Assembly: GCA_019639195.1 (NCBI GenBank)
Contig: JAHBSI010000001.1
Coordinates: forward strand, 124,001 to 188,000
Direction of reading: 5' to 3'
Source of the DNA: Acidobacteriota bacterium
GTDB lineage: Bacteria; Acidobacteriota; Blastocatellia; Pyrinomonadales; Pyrinomonadaceae
Length of the DNA stretch: 64,000 nucleotides
Position numbers and translations under genes: made by a program. Numbering within the stretch: the first letter of the stretch is position 1; each line of letters opens with the position of its first letter. Of this stretch, positions 8,575 to 18,400 are shown piece after piece. Below the pieces are notes generated by a model that saw only the letters and a program-made list of their open reading frames with translations, was not told the origin of the DNA and ran no database searches.

Positions 8575-9699
8575 TTACTTCTGAAGCTTAAGAAAGGCTT
8601 CGAGGGTGGAAAAAGCGGTTTTGGGAGGGATCTTATCGCCTGACAAAATGATCGGCCGGCCGATACCTCGAAGCAGGACCATTTGAAGCGATCCTGAAAT
8701 ATTCTTCTTGTCGAATTGAAACGCCTCAAAGACCTGTCGAGGCTCGATGGCTGCCAACGACGGCAAGGCGCCGACGCTGTGCACAACATCGTATAACAAT
8801 TCTACACTCTGCTTGTCACAAATCGCAAGCTTTTTTGCGAGCTCGGCCGCGTACAGAATGCCGTAGCCAACTGCCTCACCGTGCCGAAAATAGCGGTAAT
8901 TCGTCACTTTTTCCAGCGCATGAGCAAGCGTATGGCCAAAATTGAGTATCTTTCGAGATCGTCCGTCAGTCCGCTTGATATCCTCAAAAGGATCTTGATC
9001 GACGACCATTGCTTTGAAAGCGATATTCTCCCTTACCAGCGAGACGAGTCTTTCGCCCGCTTCCGGCTGTGAACGGCAGGAAAAATGGGCTTGCGTGCGT
9101 TTTAGAAGGCCTTTTCCGGCTAGAGCCGCGTGCTTTACCATCTCACACGCTCCTGCGGTCATCTCACGCTCCGGCAGCGTGCTTAGGCAATCGACATCGG
9201 CAAAAACTCCGGCCGCAGGATGAAAAGCACCGATCGTATTCTTACCGAACGACGCATTTACGCCTGTCTTGCCGCCCACCGAAGAATCGATCATCGCCAG
9301 CAAGGTCGTGGGGAGCTGAATATGCTTGATGCCGCGCAGATAAATGCTTGCCGCAAATCCGCCAAGATCGCCCACGACACCGCCTCCGAGCGACAAAACT
9401 GCATCCGTCCTCTCAATGCGGGCCGCGGCCATTGCGGCAAGGACACGCTCGGCCGAGCGGAGGGTCTTAAACCTTTCGCCATCGCCAATGAGGGCCGTCG
9501 CCGTCAAGAAACCGGCTTTCTTGAGGCTTGTTTCGACCTGACGGCCGTAAAGCCCAAAAACCTTTTTGTTCGAGACGATGAATACACGCTGCGCGCCGTT
9601 GCCGAGGCGTCGGCGTGCAAATTCTCCGATCGAGGCAAGGTTGCCGCTCCCGATCTCGATCATGCTTAGCAAGTCGTCTGCTGAAGGCACCTTTTTCAT
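8575..9699 (-). CDS. aroB: 3-dehydroquinate synthase
   Basis: 374 residues. The enzyme converts DAHP to 3-dehydroquinate in the shikimate pathway with bound NAD and a divalent metal. The NAD-binding GGGVVGDLGGF, the LPTTLLAMIDSSVGGKTGVN segment and the metal-binding NFGHTLAHALE and FRHGEAVGYG histidines are all intact. Its ATG overlaps the stop of glmM by 4 bases (9696-9699), giving a translationally coupled glmM-aroB pair. The C-terminus ends normally, and length fits the family (about 360). Confidence 0.96.
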   Translation of the reverse strand: MKKVPSADDLLSMIEIGSGNLASIGEFARRRLGNGAQRVFIVSNKKVFGLYGRQVETSLKKAGFLTATALIGDGERFKTLRSAERVLAAMAAARIERTDAVLSLGGGVVGDLGGFAASIYLRGIKHIQLPTTLLAMIDSSVGGKTGVNASFGKNTIGAFHPAAGVFADVDCLSTLPEREMTAGACEMVKHAALAGKGLLKRTQAHFSCRSQPEAGERLVSLVRENIAFKAMVVDQDPFEDIKRTDGRSRKILNFGHTLAHALEKVTNYRYFRHGEAVGYGILYAAELAKKLAICDKQSVELLYDVVHSVGALPSLAAIEPRQVFEAFQFDKKNISGSLQMVLLRGIGRPIILSGDKIPPKTAFSTLEAFLKLQK

Positions 9700-11036
9700 C
9701 CCAAGTTCTGGCGGATCACCTCGGCGAGGGCCGCGGCCTGTTTTTCAATTTCAGCTTGATCGCTGCCCTCTATCATCACACGTGCAAGGTTCTCGGTGCC
9801 CGAATAACGCAAAAGAAGCCGGCCTTTCTCAGCCAGCTGCTCCTCAAGTTCGGCCGCAGCCGCTGCGATAGCAGGCACATCGTCGAAAGGACGTTTTTCC
9901 TTGACGGCCACGTTCACGAGCACTTGCGGAAACTGTCGAAAATCGCCGATCGCCTCCTCAAGCGAAATTCCTCTGCGTGCAAGCGACGAGAGCGTCAGGA
10001 CGGCCGTTGCCATCCCGTCGCCGACAAGGCTCCGCTCAGGAAAAATGATGTGCCCCGATTGCTCACCGCCGATCACCGATCCGGACCGAAGCAGTTCTTC
10101 GAGCACATACTTGTCCCCGACCTTTGCGCGAAGAAGCACGATTCCCGCGGCCTTGAAGGCTATCTCGAGGCCGATATTGCTCATCACCGTCGCAACGACC
10201 TGCTTGTTCGCTAGCCTTCCCTTTGCCGACATTTCGCTCGCAAGGATCCAGAGCGTTGCATCACCGTCAACGACCTTTCCATTGCGGTCAACAAACAATA
10301 CGCGGTCCGCGTCGCCGTCAAACGCAACACCAAGGTCGCTGCCGGTTTCAACAACCTTGTCGGCAAGTGAGCTGAGGTGCAGTGAACCGCAATCCCTATT
10401 GATATTTCTCCCATCGGGAGCGTGATTGATTATGGTAAGCTCCGCTCCAAGGCTTCTGAATAGTTTTGGCGCAAGGTCGAACGCTGCTCCGTTCGCACAG
10501 TCCAACACGAGCGGCATCCCCGCAAGCAAAACGCCATCCGCGGCCGTACGCAGGTGCTCTAGATACTTCTCGTCAAAACCCTCAACCAGGTCTTCATTTG
10601 GAACGATCGGCTCGACCGGCTCGATCAACCCGTTCTCGATGTCAGCCTCGATCAGATCTTCAATAGAGCTGTCGAGCTTTTTGCCGCTCGGCAAAAAAAC
10701 CTTTATGCCGTTATCCTCAAACGGGTTGTGCGACGCGCTGACAACGATCCCCGCATCGTAGCCTTCAGCTCTGGTAAGAAATGCAACGCCAGGCGTCGTT
10801 ATAACTCCCGCAGACGAGATCTGTGCTCCTTCCGCCGACACTCCAGCATGTATGGCCCCCTCGATCGTGCGTCCCGATTCGCGCGTATCGCGACCCGACA
10901 CAAACTTTGGCTTTCGGCCGAGACGCTCTTCAAAATGACGCGCGAGCGATCGTCCAATAATGCTAACCGTTGCATCGTCGAGCGGAAATTCGCCCGCGCG
11001 TCCGCGAACGCCATCTGTTCCAAAATGCTTTCCCAT
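9696..11036 (-). CDS. glmM: phosphoglucosamine mutase
   Basis: 446 residues, the normal length. It interconverts glucosamine-6- and glucosamine-1-phosphate for UDP-GlcNAc, hence for peptidoglycan and lipid A. The phosphoserine loop SASHNPFEDNGIKVF is intact with Ser102 in the usual place. Also present are the metal-binding DGDADR, the sugar-binding GGEQSGHI and the phosphate-binding RYSGTENLARV. First gene of the glmM-aroB pair. The 248-base region in front of it is shared with the divergent gene at 11285. Confidence 0.96.
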   Translation of the reverse strand: MGKHFGTDGVRGRAGEFPLDDATVSIIGRSLARHFEERLGRKPKFVSGRDTRESGRTIEGAIHAGVSAEGAQISSAGVITTPGVAFLTRAEGYDAGIVVSASHNPFEDNGIKVFLPSGKKLDSSIEDLIEADIENGLIEPVEPIVPNEDLVEGFDEKYLEHLRTAADGVLLAGMPLVLDCANGAAFDLAPKLFRSLGAELTIINHAPDGRNINRDCGSLHLSSLADKVVETGSDLGVAFDGDADRVLFVDRNGKVVDGDATLWILASEMSAKGRLANKQVVATVMSNIGLEIAFKAAGIVLLRAKVGDKYVLEELLRSGSVIGGEQSGHIIFPERSLVGDGMATAVLTLSSLARRGISLEEAIGDFRQFPQVLVNVAVKEKRPFDDVPAIAAAAAELEEQLAEKGRLLLRYSGTENLARVMIEGSDQAEIEKQAAALAEVIRQNLG

Positions 11037-11174
11037 AAAATACTGCCGGGCCTTTTAAAAACAGGACGCCCGCTCGCGAATGCCGCGAAGTAAGAGATTA
11101 ACAAATTCAGCCGTCAAAAACTTAGGCGTTAACATAAGAGATTTTTGTGTATGCAATAAATTTTTCGAAAATAA

Positions 11175-11203
11175 TTGACAACACCTAAGCGCTTAAGCGA
11201 ATC
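11175..11203 (+). promoter_or_regulatory. promoter with palindromic spacer
   Basis: A consensus TTGACA (11175-11180) is followed by a weak -10 (GAATCT, about 11198-11203). The spacer carries the perfect palindrome TAAGCGCTTA (11186-11195), overlapping a second one, GCTTAAGC (11191-11198). The remainder of the glmM/11285 intergenic region is AT-rich, with nothing else recognisable. Confidence 0.4.
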
Positions 11204-11284
11204 TAAGAGTAGCCGCTTTCAAAAGTTCTTGCGATCGGCGGCGAGTTTTAACAAGGAATCCGGTAGTCTCTCCTCGATTTAAAA

Positions 11285-12565
11285 ATGAAGAAACAAATTG
11301 CATTTTCCTCGGTCGTAGTTTTAACGTTTGCCGCTTTGGGCTTTGCCCAGACGAATAATGAGGGAAGCAATTCAAGATCTTCCAAGGTCGTGGTGACCTC
11401 GACTTTGAGGCCCGCCCCGACCCCGATCCCGCGTGTGGTCGTTACGCCAACTCCGATCGTTGTCGGAAGTGCCGATCGCGGCCCCGCAACCGTCCCTTCG
11501 ATTCCTGTTGCTTCCGCAAATGCTACAAACGTCAATTACGACGGCCTGAGCTTCTCGCAGATCAAGTCCCGCATTGCCGAGGCCAAGCGCGAGATGCAGT
11601 CTCGCCCGGTCACTATCGGAAGTTCAGAAGCGACCGGAAGCGATCCGATCTACTTCGTAAAGATCGCCTATCTCAATGAGCGAACACGTCAGATCGAGTT
11701 TGTTTCGCTCTCGAAGGATGCCTTCTTGGCAAAGAATACGACCAGTTCGGCGATCTCGACCGACGGTTCGACTCTCTTTTTTCGTAATATTCGAGCCAAC
11801 GGCGTAAATACGCCGATCGTATTGACCGATCAGTCCGGCCGGGCGATGCTTCCGCTTTTGATCCAATATCCCGTGGTCCGCAACGATCGGTTTATCGAGA
11901 CGGCCTATTATGTTTCGACGCATCCGGGCATCATTACACCGGATGTGGTCGGTGCGGGCCGCTTCTATGTACGAAATACGATCGAGGTTGCACGCGAAAA
12001 ACTCAGGCACTCAGGCTATCTTATTCAGCCGAAGGTCGCCGATATCGCTGAGCGTCTCGCGACGGTCGAGCACGTTGATCATTCGCGTTTTCGGAACGAA
12101 CTGCATCCTAATATCTTCAACGATATTTTCACGCTCTATGCTCTTAATGAAGGCCAGACGTATCGATATTCGGTTAGCTCTGCTGGTGCGGGCGGCATGG
12201 TGCAGATGATCCCTCCGACATATAGGATGGTTCGGGCACGCTTTCCGCAGGCGGATCTAATGCCCGACTTCGTCGCCGGAATGCAGGATCACGTCAACGC
12301 CACTAAGGCGATGCTTCTTTACATGCAGATGACATGGAACGACCTTTCGAGCAATGACACCATCGCCCAGGCAATGGCAGATGGTATCGCGCGTCAGGAA
12401 GATCTTATGGCCGCCGGCTACAATTCGAATCCCGCACGGCTCGCGGGCTACATCAAACGCGGCGGTGACAACTGGACGAACCTGATCCCGCGTGAAACAC
12501 AGATCTACTTGCAGATCTACTCATCACTTGAACGAAGCGTGCCTCTTACTCCGAGGACGCATTAA
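11285..12565 (+). CDS. exported lytic-transglycosylase-like (SLT fold) protein
   Basis: 426 residues. A signal peptide (residues 1-21, AALGFAQ) is followed by a Thr/Pro/Val-rich linker (about 30-75) and an unassigned domain. The C-terminal 160 residues resemble an SLT lysozyme-like fold: Glu289 in ALNEGQTYRYS as candidate catalytic acid, GAGGMVQMIPPTY in place of the usual GAxGLMQxMPxT, and AAGYNSNPARL in place of AYNAG. Such enzymes cleave peptidoglycan between MurNAc and GlcNAc. The motifs are spaced as in the family but diverged, so activity is not certain. Its stop overlaps the stop of the convergent CYTH-like gene by 4 bases. Confidence 0.75.
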   Translation: MKKQIAFSSVVVLTFAALGFAQTNNEGSNSRSSKVVVTSTLRPAPTPIPRVVVTPTPIVVGSADRGPATVPSIPVASANATNVNYDGLSFSQIKSRIAEAKREMQSRPVTIGSSEATGSDPIYFVKIAYLNERTRQIEFVSLSKDAFLAKNTTSSAISTDGSTLFFRNIRANGVNTPIVLTDQSGRAMLPLLIQYPVVRNDRFIETAYYVSTHPGIITPDVVGAGRFYVRNTIEVAREKLRHSGYLIQPKVADIAERLATVEHVDHSRFRNELHPNIFNDIFTLYALNEGQTYRYSVSSAGAGGMVQMIPPTYRMVRARFPQADLMPDFVAGMQDHVNATKAMLLYMQMTWNDLSSNDTIAQAMADGIARQEDLMAAGYNSNPARLAGYIKRGGDNWTNLIPRETQIYLQIYSSLERSVPLTPRTH

Positions 12566-13095
12566 GCGTCGATAAGCTCGCGGATCTCTTCCTGAACTTC
12601 GGCGAAGACCTTTTCGACGAGATTTGTTCCGAGGAAGAAAGGATTCCCTGTGACCTCGATCTTTGCGTAAGGCGGCGGCACGAACGCGTCGAAATCCTCC
12701 ATTGTCGCGAACTCAAAGCTGGCAGTGCTCAGGCCTTGCAGATCTCCGAGATAGATGTCGTACAAGACGCGCGAGTTATCAAATTCCTGAAAATATCGAT
12801 TCTTACGGATCTCGCGACCCTCGAGTCCCGCAAATGCCTCGTATTCTGCTTCATTCAGGTGCAATTCGGAGAGTTTGACCGCCGGATGGCCGGCCTCGGC
12901 GGAGAGAAAGACCTGCTGCAAACTGCGCGTCCAGGCCTTTGAGTACGGATCGCGAACGCTGCGTACTCGCAAGCGTGTGTTCGGGATGTAGCCATCGAAT
13001 ATCTGAAGGTGCGAGCTGGCCGGTGTGAGCGGCTCCGGAAGCCCTTCGCTCAAGTAGAGCCGAGAAAGATGTGTTTCGGCTGTTTTGGCAGACAT
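12562..13095 (-). CDS. CYTH-like domain protein with altered N-terminus
   Basis: 177 residues. The middle and end match the CYTH (triphosphate tunnel metalloenzyme) pattern: NTRLRVRS, EIRKNRY, then VLYDIYLGDLQGLSTASFEF and a C-terminal AKIEVTGNPFF. CYTH enzymes hydrolyse triphosphates such as thiamine triphosphate or polyphosphate inside an eight-stranded tunnel. The hallmark ExExK at the N-terminus is replaced by HLSRLYLSEGLPE, and the AEIEF glutamates read ASFEF, so metal binding may be lost. No earlier start would restore the motif, since the region upstream holds the opposing gene's promoter. Confidence 0.7.
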   Translation of the reverse strand: MSAKTAETHLSRLYLSEGLPEPLTPASSHLQIFDGYIPNTRLRVRSVRDPYSKAWTRSLQQVFLSAEAGHPAVKLSELHLNEAEYEAFAGLEGREIRKNRYFQEFDNSRVLYDIYLGDLQGLSTASFEFATMEDFDAFVPPPYAKIEVTGNPFFLGTNLVEKVFAEVQEEIRELIDA

Positions 13096-13147
13096 ATAGG
13101 ATTATTTATACTTCTAATATTCCATTGATCTTGGACGGTTTCATTAT

Positions 13148-13696
13148 ATGAGAAAATACTATCTTGGTTTAGTAATTATTGCGTTTTTGAGTTTATTTTT
13201 CGCAGCTTGCGGAGGCCCCGCAGCGAACACGAACGTAAATTCGAACTCGGGCCCGAAAAATACCGCGACGAACGGGAATACTTCTGGGTCAAATGTCATC
13301 ACAAATTCGCCGGCCGGAACGACCGTCAAACCCGTCGCCGAGACGGTTAACGATGCTCCGACGCTCGCCCCTGTCGTTAACGCCTACTATAACGCTCTAA
13401 AGACGAAGAATTCGGCCGCGCTGAAAGATGTGCTTACTGCAGAGTTCCTCGCCCGCTCCGAAGCGCATATGAAAGAAGACGGCGGCAAGGACCTTGCTGC
13501 CTACATGGCTGAATTTGATACGATCCCCGAAAAGCCTGTCGAGGTTCGCAATGAGAAGATCGAGGGCAACAAGGCCGTTTGTGAGCTGCGTGGTGGAGCT
13601 TATCCGAATTGGACGGCGTTCGCTTTTGCCAAAGAAGACGGTAAATGGAAATTCACCGGCGGCAGCCCAGACCTTACCGCGGTCAAAGGAAATTAA
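13148..13696 (+). CDS. lipoprotein with NTF2-like domain
   Basis: 182 residues. The signal peptide ends in the lipobox FFAAC, with Cys21 as the predicted lipidated residue, followed by a 50-residue Asn/Thr/Gly-rich linker typical of this genome. The remainder (VNAYYNALKTKNSAALKDVL, then KIEGNKAVCELRGG and FAKEDGKWKF) has the layout of a small NTF2/SnoaL or DUF4878-type alpha+beta domain. No ligand or partner can be named. It is divergent from the CYTH-like gene and closed by a strong terminator. Confidence 0.75.
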   Translation: MRKYYLGLVIIAFLSLFFAACGGPAANTNVNSNSGPKNTATNGNTSGSNVITNSPAGTTVKPVAETVNDAPTLAPVVNAYYNALKTKNSAALKDVLTAEFLARSEAHMKEDGGKDLAAYMAEFDTIPEKPVEVRNEKIEGNKAVCELRGGAYPNWTAFAFAKEDGKWKFTGGSPDLTAVKGN

Positions 13697-13701
13697 GCCT
13701 G

Positions 13702-13730
13702 AAAAGCCCGCAAAACGCGGGCTTTTTTAT
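13702..13730 (+). terminator. rho-independent terminator
   Basis: AAGCCCGC (13704-13711) pairs with GCGGGCTT (13717-13724) over a 5-base loop and runs into TTTTTTAT. It lies directly after the lipoprotein stop at 13696. Confidence 0.9.
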
Positions 13731-13736
13731 TTACGC

Positions 13737-15410
13737 CTATTTTGAAATATCGACGTTGTGAACTTCGAGGATCGTGCCCATAGCGCGATTAAAGCCGGCG
13801 ATAGACTTATTAAGGTCGGTCCTTGCGGCGAGTTCCCGGCCGCGTGCAACAACGAGATCCTGCAGCCTTTGTGAGACGAGGTAAAATGTGCTCGTCCCGC
13901 CCCTAAACAGCCGTTCCTCACTGTTGTAAAGTTCTTCGGCAGCTTCCCTTGCCGCGGTTGCCGCATTCAAACGTGCCTCGGTAGAGCGAAGCGACTGCAG
14001 GGCATTCCGCACCTCGGCTTCGACGGATTGTTCGCGCGCCGCCCGCTGTTTGGCGAGGCTGTCTGCAGCCACAAGCGACTTTCCATAATTCGCCCTGGCG
14101 GTACGGTTTCCCAACGGGAAAGAAAATACAAGGCTCGCGCGATAGGTCGGATATTCCTGTCCGAATAAGTTGCGAAGCGACGTGAAATATCCACCAACGA
14201 GGTTATGCGGTACGCGACTCACTCCTGTGATCGGATTTATCGCCGCGGGCGTCTCTGTGCCGCCAAGACCCTGTGCCGTATAACTGCCGACGAGGTCGAT
14301 CTGCAACTTCTTCTGGTTCTTGTAGAACCGCTGGTCGATCAAATTCTGATCCTGGCGGAGCTGAAATTCAGCGATCTCAGGACGTTTCTTGAAAGCCTCG
14401 ATCTTTGCCACTTCGAGCCCGATCTGCGGAACGGGCACTGCGGCGGGCGTTACGGGCGTGATCGGCCGATCCCATTCCGGTGCGGATCGATCTGCGAGTA
14501 TTAGCGTTTTGAGAGTGTTTTCGGCACGGGTTGCGGCTTCTTGAGCGTCGTAAACACTCTGTTCGAACGTCGCGATCTGCGCTCGTGCGGCAACGATCTC
14601 AATGGGCGCAAGCACGCCTTTCTCGACCATTCGGCTATTGCTCTCGAGCTGTGCTCGGGCCTGCTTTAGCGTATCGGTCTGCACCTCGATCGAGCGAAGC
14701 GAATAAACAAGGTCCCAATACGCCTGCTCGACCGTATTGACGACATTCATCGCTTCGGTCTGCAGCTGTGTCTTGCTGATCTCAATATTCTTTTTTGCGA
14801 TCAGAATATTGCGTCGAGGAGCGTCGATCGAGCGGTCCCGACGAAGTGGCTGCGTATAGGTAAAGCTAAGGCTCGACGGAAATTGCGGATTCAGGAATGA
14901 GTTCGTGTTGCTCGTCGTGTTACGCGATGAATTGAATATCGCCGAGTACGATGCACCACCGAGCGGGACGAGGCCGTCGATGCTGATATTGTTGGACGTT
15001 CGAGTTGTCGTGACCGAACCGTTGACCGCACCGCCGATGGCCGAGGCCGTCGGCACAGAGACGCTCTCGTAGAAGTTCGTGCTCGCGACGAGCGGATCAT
15101 ACATTCCCTTTACGCCCAGAAGATCAAGGTTCGACGTCTTGGTTCCGGCACGTGATACGCCGATGTCGTTGTTGTTCTTGAGAGCCATCTCGATCGCATC
15201 ATCGAGTGTCAAAGAAAGTTCAGTCCCAGCCGCAACGCCGACCCGTGTTGCATCAGGCAAAGGGCGGAGCGGAACGGTAAAAGTCGGCTGCACCGGCGGC
15301 TTGTCGTTCGGCGTAGGCGTAGGCGTTTGCCCTGCGGCCGCCGAAACTACCGAGAACAGCACAACGGCCGCACCAAGCGGCACAAGAGTTTTCAGGAGAA
15401 GTTTGTTCAC
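13737..15410 (-). CDS. TolC-family outer membrane efflux protein
   Basis: 557 residues: signal peptide (about 28 residues, VVSAAAGQ), a Pro/Thr linker, then two repeated helical hairpin segments typical of outer membrane efflux factors (LTLDDAIEMALKNNNDI near residue 68, and KIEAFKKRPEIAEFQL later). The final part reads LYNSEERLFRGGTSTFYLV. It forms the trimeric outer membrane tunnel of the RND pump encoded just upstream. Its start overlaps the pump gene by 4 bases, so the two are translationally coupled. It is about 80-100 residues longer than TolC. Confidence 0.92.
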   Translation of the reverse strand: MNKLLLKTLVPLGAAVVLFSVVSAAAGQTPTPTPNDKPPVQPTFTVPLRPLPDATRVGVAAGTELSLTLDDAIEMALKNNNDIGVSRAGTKTSNLDLLGVKGMYDPLVASTNFYESVSVPTASAIGGAVNGSVTTTRTSNNISIDGLVPLGGASYSAIFNSSRNTTSNTNSFLNPQFPSSLSFTYTQPLRRDRSIDAPRRNILIAKKNIEISKTQLQTEAMNVVNTVEQAYWDLVYSLRSIEVQTDTLKQARAQLESNSRMVEKGVLAPIEIVAARAQIATFEQSVYDAQEAATRAENTLKTLILADRSAPEWDRPITPVTPAAVPVPQIGLEVAKIEAFKKRPEIAEFQLRQDQNLIDQRFYKNQKKLQIDLVGSYTAQGLGGTETPAAINPITGVSRVPHNLVGGYFTSLRNLFGQEYPTYRASLVFSFPLGNRTARANYGKSLVAADSLAKQRAAREQSVEAEVRNALQSLRSTEARLNAATAAREAAEELYNSEERLFRGGTSTFYLVSQRLQDLVVARGRELAARTDLNKSIAGFNRAMGTILEVHNVDISK

Positions 15411-18400
15411 GACTGGTCGACCGACTCCTCCGCGATTTCATTTTTATTTCGACGAAGTTTATCGGCGAGTTTGTGGAACGGACTTGCGATCTTCCGCCAT
15501 AGAGTTGTTTCAGCCGCGTCGTCAAACAGCGAATAAAAGACGGGAACCGTCAAAAGTGTCAGCAGCAAGCAGAGCGACTGGCCGCCGACGACAAGAATAC
15601 CGATCGAGCGGTTGGTCGCGGCTCCGGCTCCAGAACCAACAATGAGCGGGATCATTCCGGCAACGAGTGCGATCGTCGTCATCAAGATCGGCCTCAAGCG
15701 ATCGCGATTCGCCTGAATGATCGCATCGTAACGAGCCATTCCTTTTGCACGCAAAGAGTTAGTGTGATCTATCTGCAGGATCGCGTTCTTCTTAACGACG
15801 CCAAATAGCAGCAATATACCGAGGGCCGAAAAGATGTTCAGCGTCTGACCGGCGATCGCCGTTGAGAGCAACGCGAACGGAACCGAGAGCGGCAGTGTCA
15901 GCAAGATAGTGATCGGGTGAATGAACGATTCAAACTGTGCCGCGAGGACAAGATACATAAAGACGAACGAAAGCAGAAACGCAAGCATGAACGAGCTGTA
16001 TGCACGCTCGAGTTCCTTTGATTGCCCTGTGACACCGCTCGAATATTCAGGCGGCATATTCAGCGATTTGACGAGTTCTTTAAGATGGGCGAGCGCGTCA
16101 GATTCTGATGCATTCGGCGGCAGTCCCGATGAGATCGTGACGACACGCTGCCGATTCAAACGCTGGATCGTTGAAGGGCTGAGCGATTCCTGAGCAGTTA
16201 CGAGACGATCCAAAGGAACCGGTTCGCCTTTTGAAGAACTTACCGTAAAGAGCCGCAAATTCTCTCGCGTACGTCGGAACTGTTCATCAGCCTGTACGAT
16301 CACGTCGTACTGTTTCGTGCCCTCACTGAAGGTCGAAACGCGCTGTCCGGCGGCAGCAATGTTCAATGCACGAGCAATGTTGCCCGCATCCACACCGAGA
16401 TCGGCAGCTCGGACACGGTCGATCACAAAACGAACTTCGGGTGTGCCGACATCGACCGAGTTATCAGGATCGCGAAAGGTAGGATCCTGCTGCATCTTAT
16501 CAACGAGCTGGTCCGCGTATGCGTTGAGCTGCTCCATATCGGGGCCGGAAATAAAATAGCCGATCCCTGAACCGCCGCGGCCTAGACCGATGCCCTGAGC
16601 GATCGACGAAGCGGCCGAAACATTGATACGCCAATCCTTGTTCGAATAAGGTTTGACCATTCCGCGGACCATTCCCATTAGCTGGGCCTGACTCTGCGAA
16701 CGTTCTTTCACGGGAACGAGGTTTACACTGACGGTGCCTGAATTTCCGCTTCCACCGCCGCCATAACCTCCAACGTTTACGGTCGAATTCAATAGCCCCG
16801 GCACTTTCTCTTTAATATCGCGTGAGATCCGATCGACGATCGACTGCGTAGCCGCAAGGGAGGTTCCCTGCGGTCCGCGGACGTTGACCTGAAAGCTCGA
16901 TTCGTCTTCGTCCGGCAGGAACGCCATTCCGACGTACTTGTAGAGCGGATAGATCGAGGCGACCGTCAAGATGCAGATAAGGACCACCGCCCACCTGAAC
17001 CGCATCGCAAGCTTAAGAAGCGATGTATAGCCCGCATCGATCTTGCTGTAAAACCAGCCACCCTTTGAGTCGGTCTCGTGCTCGAGGGCATAGGCAACGG
17101 CGAGATCATCGCGAACTTCCGGGGGCAAAGGCTCATTGGCCGGCCTTTTCGCCTTGATCCAACGAGCCGCAAGCATCGGCGTAAGCGTGAACGAAACAAT
17201 AAGGCTGACCGCGATCGCCGCTGCCGAAGTCAGGCCGAAGGACGACATGAATCGTCCGACGATGCCGGTCATGAAGCCTACCGGAATGAAGACCGCAAGC
17301 AGTGACAGCGTCGTCGCAAGAACCGCGAGGCCGATCTCGCGTGTCCCTTCAACGGCAGCCTTGAACGGGTCCATTCCCTTCTCTTCGACAAAACGATAGA
17401 TGTTCTCGAGCACAACTATCGCGTCGTCGATAACGATGCCTACCATGAGCGTAAGCGCGAGCATCGTCATCTGATTGAGCGAATACCCCATCGCCGCGAT
17501 CAACGCAAACGCCGCGATGATCGACGTCGGGATCGCAAGTGCGGCGATGAGCGTCGAGCGAAAATTCCACAAAAAGAAGAAAACAACAAGTGCGGCGAAG
17601 ATCGCACCGATCACAAGGTGCTCTTCGATCGCGTGAAGCGAATTCTCGATAAATTCAGACTGATCGCGAATAACGGCAACCTTAAAATCCTTTGGCAGGG
17701 TCGGCACAATGTTCGCCATTCGCTCTTTAACGTTATTGATAAGAGCTACGGTGTTTGCACCGGACTGCTTACGGATCGCGAGGGCGACGGTCGGATTGTT
17801 GTCCAGGGAATAAGTGCTCGTAGGATCCGCACCGGTTTCGACAACGCGCCCGATCTGACGAAACTTGATCGGAAACCCATTCTTGGTCGCAATGACGATA
17901 TCGTTGAATTCTTCGACGTCAGTGAGTTTACTGATCGTCCGAAGGCCGACAGTTTTTGCACCTTCGACAAGCGTTCCGCCGGGCAGCTCCTGGTTCTGGG
18001 CCGCAACGGCTGACGTCACTTGATTGACCGATAGGCCGTACGCACGAAGCCTGTCCGGATCGACGTAAAGCTTTATTTGCTTCGGGCGCCCGCCAAAAAC
18101 AACTACCTCACCGACTCCGTCTGCCGATTCGATCTTCTCCTGGATCAGGACCGTGACCATATCGCTGAGTTCGGTGACATCTCGCGGTGAACTCACCGCG
18201 TACATCAGAACGGGTGACGAGTCGGGGTCACTTTTGCGGGCGACAGGCGGGTCTGCCTCTTCAGGAAGACGCCATGTGATCGTACTGAGCTTCTGCTGAA
18301 CCTCCTGGAACGCTTGATCCGGATTCTTTTCGAGATTAAAAGAGAGTGTAATACGCGAACTGCCCCGCGACGAGGACGAACGCATTTCGTCCACGCCGGG

